Below are positions 59,485-64,000 of a DNA stretch of 64,000 bases, piece after piece (within the stretch, counting starts at the first letter, position 1; each line of letters begins with the position of its first letter). Both the position numbers and the translations under genes were made by a program. This stretch comes from an uncultured Fodinibius sp. (GTDB lineage: Bacteria; Bacteroidota; Rhodothermia; Balneolales; Balneolaceae). Under the pieces are notes generated by a model. The model was not told the DNA's origin and searched no databases. It was given only the letters and a program-made list of their open reading frames with translations. The DNA is taken from contig CAJXMJ010000002.1 in assembly GCA_913056455.1 (NCBI GenBank), positions 62,001 through 126,000 of the forward strand. Direction: 5' to 3'.

Positions 59485-62097
59485 CTATTTTTCATTCTGA
59501 TCGTTTAACTTCATAACCATAATCGTCATATCATCATGTTGTTTTGCCTTACCAATAAAAGACTCCACATCTTCTGCTAAGAGGTTTAACATGTCACTAG
59601 CTGATTTATGGACGTTGCTTTTTATCATCGCATTCAATCGATTTGTACCATAAAAGTTTTGAGATTCACTTAACGCCTCAACAATTCCATCAGTATAAAG
59701 GACAAGTACATTGTTATCTTCTATGGATAATTCAACCTCTTCCAAGTGCTCATCAAAATTATCCCTCGACAAGCCAATACCAATTCCCGCGGGTTTTAAT
59801 TCTTCCAATTTCTTTGTATCACCGGCCACTCTAAGTATTGGATTATGTCCGGCCCGAGCAAAACGAAATGTTTTCTCTTTCAGATCTATAATCCCATAAA
59901 CCAATGAGATAAACGTCCCTCGCTGGGCATTGTCATAAAATAAACGATTCACTTTCTTCAAAATTTCAGCCGGTGAATCAATCTCTCGACAAAGACTGTG
60001 AAGAATTCCCTTGATAAAGGTCATATAAAAAGCGGCCTGAATGCCTTTGCCGCTCACATCTCCAATAGTTACTGCAATACGGTGATCATCAAGCTGAACG
60101 AAGTCATAATAATCCCCACCCGTTTCGTATGCCGGCTTACAAACTGCGGCTAAATCCAGATTCTTAAAGTGCGGGGTTTCTACAGGCAAAAAAGATTGCT
60201 GAACATCCCGTGCAATTCTGAGCTCTTGCTTGATACGTTGTTCCTGTGCCAGTTCTTCAACATAATCAGGGACATAACCTGACAGCGACTGCTCCTTCTC
60301 TCCCTTGATGATGAATAAGACTGCTGCGACTGTATTTCCAAATAAAAAGACCACTAAAAGAATAAATGCAGGCAGATCTGGAGAACCATTTACAAGCCAA
60401 CCGCTTGAGGATTCAAGCATTAATACAAAAAGGAAATGAGTAAAAAAGACTGTCAGAATATCCCATTTTAGAAAAATAGCGAGGAAAACAATACCTAAGA
60501 TCCCAAAAAGAACTATCTCCGAAACGGCCGGACCAATATTTTGGAATGTTGGTATAATTAAAATAACACCAAGAACGACAACTAATGAAGCCAGCCATTT
60601 TCTTTTATGAGTGCTATAAAACTGTGTTGCCGCAACTGCAAAGATGCACAATGCAAATAACAAGCTAAACCAAAAACTATTTAGAAAAAGATAAATAGGT
60701 GCCCAGGCTGCTTCGTGGGCAAGAAAAGTGCGTTCGATTTCAAGAAAGAGATTGGGAGCAAACGAAAGGGCAACAGTCCATATTCCACATAATATAAACG
60801 CCAGTACTATTGATCGGAGAATCATTTCTCCGATAGGCTTATTAAAAAACTTCCCCTGTCGGAGATAATCATAGCTGTACAATTTTTGTGGCCAGTATTG
60901 GCGCATAATCGAATCTCCTACAGCAAATAAAGCAAATACACCTACCGAAGTGAAAGCACCCGAAAATCCCATCTGTAATGCTAATCCAAGCAGGTCCATC
61001 GATTGAACATTGATCCCCATTGTCAAACTTGTTCCCCATTCTTGTAAGAAGATTGTTGCCGGCACAACCAATCCGGTCAAAATACCAGCAATTAATGCCG
61101 AACGAGTGTCGATTGCCCGGGAACGGATACGAAAGTAAAACAGGGTTATTAACGCAAGGATAAAAATGGGCACAATCGCTATCCTGCTAATTTCTAACAG
61201 CCCGGGCATATTTTGTTCGGTACCCTCTGGATTGTAACTGGCATCAAGGTTCACCAACGCTCCACTGGAAAGAAGACGAACATTAATACGAAGATCCTGT
61301 CCCATTACCGGGGCCGATGTATTTACGGTTACATCCGCGATAGCCTGTGAATGAACGGTCTCAATTTGAATATCTGAAAATTGAAACTGTCCAGGATTCC
61401 AACCGCCGATCTGCAAATAATAACCTGCCAACCGTTCGATATTAGCCCTTTGGAATGTATGCGAGCGTTCTGTATTAGTGACATCCGTTGTATCCGGAGT
61501 CGAATCACTGTTGTAATCCTCATCGAAATCAAATCGCAACACTCTATCCCAGGCTGAATCAGGCAAAGTCTTCCACAGATCTAAATTAGCATCGGCCTTA
61601 AAAGCATGGATTAGAGCCTTGCGATGCACAGGATAGTCAGGCAAACTGTTTTGTGGATTTAGAAATTCGATCAAACGACCCTGCTCATCAAGCCGCAAAG
61701 CAATATTCTCATTTCCATCACCTGTAGCTTCAGAGTCCTCTCTCGTATTGGAGAAGCTGATATTCCAGTAATAAGGATATAATCCCGACGGCAAAGAGTC
61801 TGACACAGCATTAATAAATTTCTGGCGACCGTTATCAAGCTGTAAACTGTCAAGTAAGTCGGTGTTACTCTGCAGTCCAACGACCGATACTTGCTGATCA
61901 TCAAGAGAGTATCCTAAATCACTAATAACCTGATTCGCCGTTGCAGCGACCGAATCTTCGGCCATTGTTGTTTGTATAACACTGCGCGGATCCTGTGACG
62001 GATAATTCAAGAAAAATCCAAAGACACACAGCAATCCCACTGCAATAAAAATGAAGTCCCCGACTCCAAACGCCGTATTTTTATGAATAATGGACAT
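59485..62097 (-). CDS. Membrane protein with C-terminal SpoIIE/RsbU-type PP2C phosphatase
   Basis: An 870-residue protein. One N-terminal helix (about 15-33) precedes a periplasmic domain of some 260 residues. A block of eight to ten helices (about 305-600) follows, then a coiled-coil linker (EELAQEQRIKQELRIARDVQQSFLP) and the SpoIIE phosphatase domain (about 640-865). The metal-binding Asp residues lie in GGDYYDF, IGDVSGKG, LYTDGIVEA and HDDMTIM. Such enzymes dephosphorylate anti-sigma-factor antagonists in partner-switching systems, but no antagonist or anti-sigma kinase gene lies nearby. It probably transmits an envelope signal to the cytoplasm. The thioredoxin gene follows closely downstream. 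Confidence 0.92.
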   Translation of the reverse strand: MSIIHKNTAFGVGDFIFIAVGLLCVFGFFLNYPSQDPRSVIQTTMAEDSVAATANQVISDLGYSLDDQQVSVVGLQSNTDLLDSLQLDNGRQKFINAVSDSLPSGLYPYYWNISFSNTREDSEATGDGNENIALRLDEQGRLIEFLNPQNSLPDYPVHRKALIHAFKADANLDLWKTLPDSAWDRVLRFDFDEDYNSDSTPDTTDVTNTERSHTFQRANIERLAGYYLQIGGWNPGQFQFSDIQIETVHSQAIADVTVNTSAPVMGQDLRINVRLLSSGALVNLDASYNPEGTEQNMPGLLEISRIAIVPIFILALITLFYFRIRSRAIDTRSALIAGILTGLVVPATIFLQEWGTSLTMGINVQSMDLLGLALQMGFSGAFTSVGVFALFAVGDSIMRQYWPQKLYSYDYLRQGKFFNKPIGEMILRSIVLAFILCGIWTVALSFAPNLFLEIERTFLAHEAAWAPIYLFLNSFWFSLLFALCIFAVAATQFYSTHKRKWLASLVVVLGVILIIPTFQNIGPAVSEIVLFGILGIVFLAIFLKWDILTVFFTHFLFVLMLESSSGWLVNGSPDLPAFILLVVFLFGNTVAAVLFIIKGEKEQSLSGYVPDYVEELAQEQRIKQELRIARDVQQSFLPVETPHFKNLDLAAVCKPAYETGGDYYDFVQLDDHRIAVTIGDVSGKGIQAAFYMTFIKGILHSLCREIDSPAEILKKVNRLFYDNAQRGTFISLVYGIIDLKEKTFRFARAGHNPILRVAGDTKKLEELKPAGIGIGLSRDNFDEHLEEVELSIEDNNVLVLYTDGIVEALSESQNFYGTNRLNAMIKSNVHKSASDMLNLLAEDVESFIGKAKQHDDMTIMVMKLNDQNEK

Positions 62098-62192
62098 GCA
62101 GTTTTTGACTGTAAGATATTTCTTTTGTGTTCACGCACGAATATGCCAAATTGTTACGTGAATTTCTGCTTTCTACATTAGCTGATTTAAAA

Positions 62193-62963
62193 ATGTGCCT
62201 TATTGTATTCTCATATAAACAAAACGCTGATTATCCCTTAATTTTTGCTGCCAATCGTGATGAACACTATGAACGTCCTTCGCGAACAGCACAATTTTGG
62301 GAGGAAAATCCGAATATCTTAGCCGGCAAGGATTTAAAAGCTGACGGAACCTGGATGGGTATCAACAAAGATGGAGAGTTTTCAGCGGTGACCAATTATC
62401 GCGATCCTGATATTGAAAAAAAAGATCCACCGAGTCGCGGAAAATTAGTGCTCGATTTCCTACAAAACAATGAGAGTGCACCGGAATATCTTTCAAAATT
62501 GCAGTCTCATGCTGATCAATATATGGGTTTTAACTTATTGGCGGGATCACTAAATAAACTGGGCTATTACAGCAACCAGCAAAACGATATCCTATTATTA
62601 GATTCCGGATTATACGGACTCAGTAATCATCTGCTGGAGACATCATGGCCAAAAGTGCAGCGGGCAAAAAAGAACTTGAGTCATATCATTCAAGATGATT
62701 CTATCGCCCCCGAACCACTCTTCGACTTATTAGCTGACGACCATGAGGCGCCCGAGGAAGAACTGCCCGACACCGGAATCCCAAAAGACATCGAAAAGAA
62801 AGTTTCCCCAATCTTTATAAAGAGTGACGGATACGGCACCCGCTGCTCAACAGTTTTACTGATTGATCACAATGGGAAAGCCACCTTTGCTGAACGACGA
62901 TTTAAACCAGGAACTATGGAGGTAGAAGAAGAGAACCAATACCATTTTTCTATTGAAAAATAG
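62193..62963 (+). CDS. NRDE-family (TANGO2-like) protein
   Basis: A 256-residue cytoplasmic protein. The sequence opens MCLIVFSYKQ and contains the ANRDEHYERPS motif that names the family. The following NILAGKDLKADGTWMGINKDGEFSAVTNYR is also conserved, and the C-terminal TRCSTVLLIDHNGKATFAERRF is typical. The second-residue Cys, conserved in the family and reminiscent of Ntn hydrolases, determines the start at 62193 over the in-frame ATG at 62127. The human relative TANGO2 is linked to lipid and haem handling, but bacterial roles are poorly known. It is divergent from the SpoIIE-type gene. Confidence 0.93.
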   Translation: MCLIVFSYKQNADYPLIFAANRDEHYERPSRTAQFWEENPNILAGKDLKADGTWMGINKDGEFSAVTNYRDPDIEKKDPPSRGKLVLDFLQNNESAPEYLSKLQSHADQYMGFNLLAGSLNKLGYYSNQQNDILLLDSGLYGLSNHLLETSWPKVQRAKKNLSHIIQDDSIAPEPLFDLLADDHEAPEEELPDTGIPKDIEKKVSPIFIKSDGYGTRCSTVLLIDHNGKATFAERRFKPGTMEVEEENQYHFSIEK

Positions 62964-63060
62964 CTTCTTCCAAAGCAAATCCGGCAGCACAAGAGGATCC
63001 ATCCTATTGATTTCATTGGGCATATTCCCCAAGAACATGGAAATCACCTACTTATCAAAG

Positions 63061-63087
63061 GCCTGAGGATATTCACCCTCAGGCTTT
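63061..63087. terminator. Bidirectional terminator between NRDE and NhaC genes
   Basis: GCCTGAGG (63061-63068) pairs with CCTCAGGC (63077-63084), followed by TTTAGC, between convergent genes. Confidence 0.7.
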
Positions 63088-63111
63088 AGCATTAATAATC
63101 TTACACAGAGA

Positions 63112-64000
63112 TCAATCCAACGAAGTGCTGGCTGCTTCTTTGCCCTCAGGGGTATATTCTTCGGGATCGGGAATTTTGCCAAATTGGAAAATAATGGCCA
63201 CAATTATAGCTACTCCGGCCGGATAAATGATCCATGCAGGAACGCCAAGTACCATGATGGCAATTAAGCTCGCAACACTAATTACACCCACAATCATCGC
63301 ATAAGGCAACTGAGTATTGACGTGCTCAACGTGATCGCACTGGGTGGCAATAGAACTGAGAATGGTCGTATCAGAAATCGGCGAACAGTGATCTCCCCAG
63401 ACCGAACCGGCTAATACCGAGCTGACGCTGGCGTAAATTATTTCGGCCGTCATCGCATATTCTAAGCCGGTATTATTACCAATCTCCCAAGCCAACGGTA
63501 CCACAAGGGGCATTAAGATACCCATTGTTCCCCAACTTGAGCCGGTAGCAAATGCTGTTAACGCGGACAAGATAAATACAATAGCCGGCAGCCAATAAGC
63601 ATTCAGTGTTTCGCCGAATACACTCATCAGGTAATCAGCGGTACCGAGCTCAACAGTCTGAGCACTCAAAGCCCAAGCCAGCACCAATATCAACAGGCCG
63701 TCGAACATGGTATGCATCCCCTCCATCATGCCTTCGAGCATCTCCTTTGTCTCAAGCAGTTTTTTTGAAAGCGTCATTATTATCGCCACTGTAACTGAGA
63801 GCAATGATCCCCAAAGTAATGCTTTGTAGGAATCTGCTGATTCAATTATGGCCTGTACAGAACTCCCCTCTCCGGTAATAAATAAACCGGCAATTGTACC
63901 TACTACAAGGGTTACGATGGGAATTACCGCATTCGACCAATGTGACACTTTCTTCGTTTTTTCATCATCCTCAATCTTATCCTTCCACAGGTTATAGGTA
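63112..64000 (-). CDS. NhaC-family Na+/H+ antiporter, C-terminal part
   Basis: The frame stays open to the right edge (296 codons plus stop visible), so the N-terminal part lies beyond the window. It encodes an integral membrane protein with at least eight helices. Motifs of the NhaC/Na+-H+ antiporter family include ATGSSWGTMGILMPL and VSSVLAGSVWGDHCSPISDTTILSS, which hold the ion-binding polar residues. The hydrophilic stretch before SHWSNAVIPI is a cytoplasmic loop. Sodium-proton exchange fits a halophilic or marine cell. The codon at 63948 is GTG and internal, and should not be used as a start. Confidence 0.92.
   Translation of the reverse strand, partial: TYNLWKDKIEDDEKTKKVSHWSNAVIPIVTLVVGTIAGLFITGEGSSVQAIIESADSYKALLWGSLLSVTVAIIMTLSKKLLETKEMLEGMMEGMHTMFDGLLILVLAWALSAQTVELGTADYLMSVFGETLNAYWLPAIVFILSALTAFATGSSWGTMGILMPLVVPLAWEIGNNTGLEYAMTAEIIYASVSSVLAGSVWGDHCSPISDTTILSSIATQCDHVEHVNTQLPYAMIVGVISVASLIAIMVLGVPAWIIYPAGVAIIVAIIFQFGKIPDPEEYTPEGKEAASTSLD

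Overview
The window looks like chromosomal DNA of a marine or halophilic member of the Bacteroidota/Balneolota group, most like a Balneolales bacterium. The reasons are a secreted amidase with a type IX secretion (T9SS) sorting tag, two TonB-dependent receptors with an N-terminal carboxypeptidase-regulatory-like domain, a tricorn-type S41 protease, a TamA/TamB pair and an NhaC antiporter. Shine-Dalgarno sequences are sparse. I see no phage, insertion sequence, CRISPR array, rRNA or tRNA. The first and last genes (class II DAHP synthase, NhaC) are cut by the window edges.

Layout. 1-8.7 kb: end of a DAHP synthase gene, then a proteostasis island (hsp20, degP/htrA, a CbpA-type dnaJ, clpB) interleaved with a DUF2784-like membrane protein, an S1/P1 nuclease and a macro-domain protein. 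8.8-19.5 kb: T9SS-tagged amidase, M29 aminopeptidase, tamA-tamB, M14 carboxypeptidase lipoprotein. 19.6-22 kb: metal and halide genes (CDF exporter, SCO1, PCuAC, CrcB), facing a PafA-like phosphatase. 23.9-26.9 kb: a redox cluster of secreted or anchored proteins (unknown small proteins, DoxX, DsrE-like, two TlpA-like thioredoxins). 28.1-38.0 kb: an RND efflux and sulfur-handling cassette (DUF302, TolC, adaptor, RND pump, PII-like protein, DUF2892, TauE-type exporter, two rhodaneses) divergent from a GntR/UTRA regulator and a second DUF2892 protein. 38.2-44.9 kb: a sensory island with an intact six-PAS kinase and NarL-type regulator, then a receiver and a four-PAS kinase that both appear catalytically degenerate. 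45-51.7 kb: membrane GDPD, tricorn-like protease, zinc alcohol dehydrogenase. 52-58.9 kb: metal uptake (two TonB receptors, a PepSY protein, a small Cys-rich protein, a DtxR regulator). 59-64 kb: secreted thioredoxin, SpoIIE-type phosphatase, NRDE protein, NhaC.

The most notable signals are non-coding. hsp20, dnaJ and the alcohol dehydrogenase carry good sigma-54 (-24/-12) elements and clpB a weaker one. hsp20, degP, dnaJ and clpB each have a leader inverted repeat whose 3' arm ends 0 to 14 bases before the start codon, and in three of them the 5' arm lies at the start site predicted from the sigma-54 element. The efflux operon carries the same leader word, AACAATCAAAC, 10 to 13 bases before four start codons. 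TTTAG-N6-CTAAA boxes precede the TonB receptor gene that faces the DtxR gene. The degenerate receiver and degenerate kinase share an ATAGGCTTTT element at nearly the same distance from their starts, which suggests that they work together.
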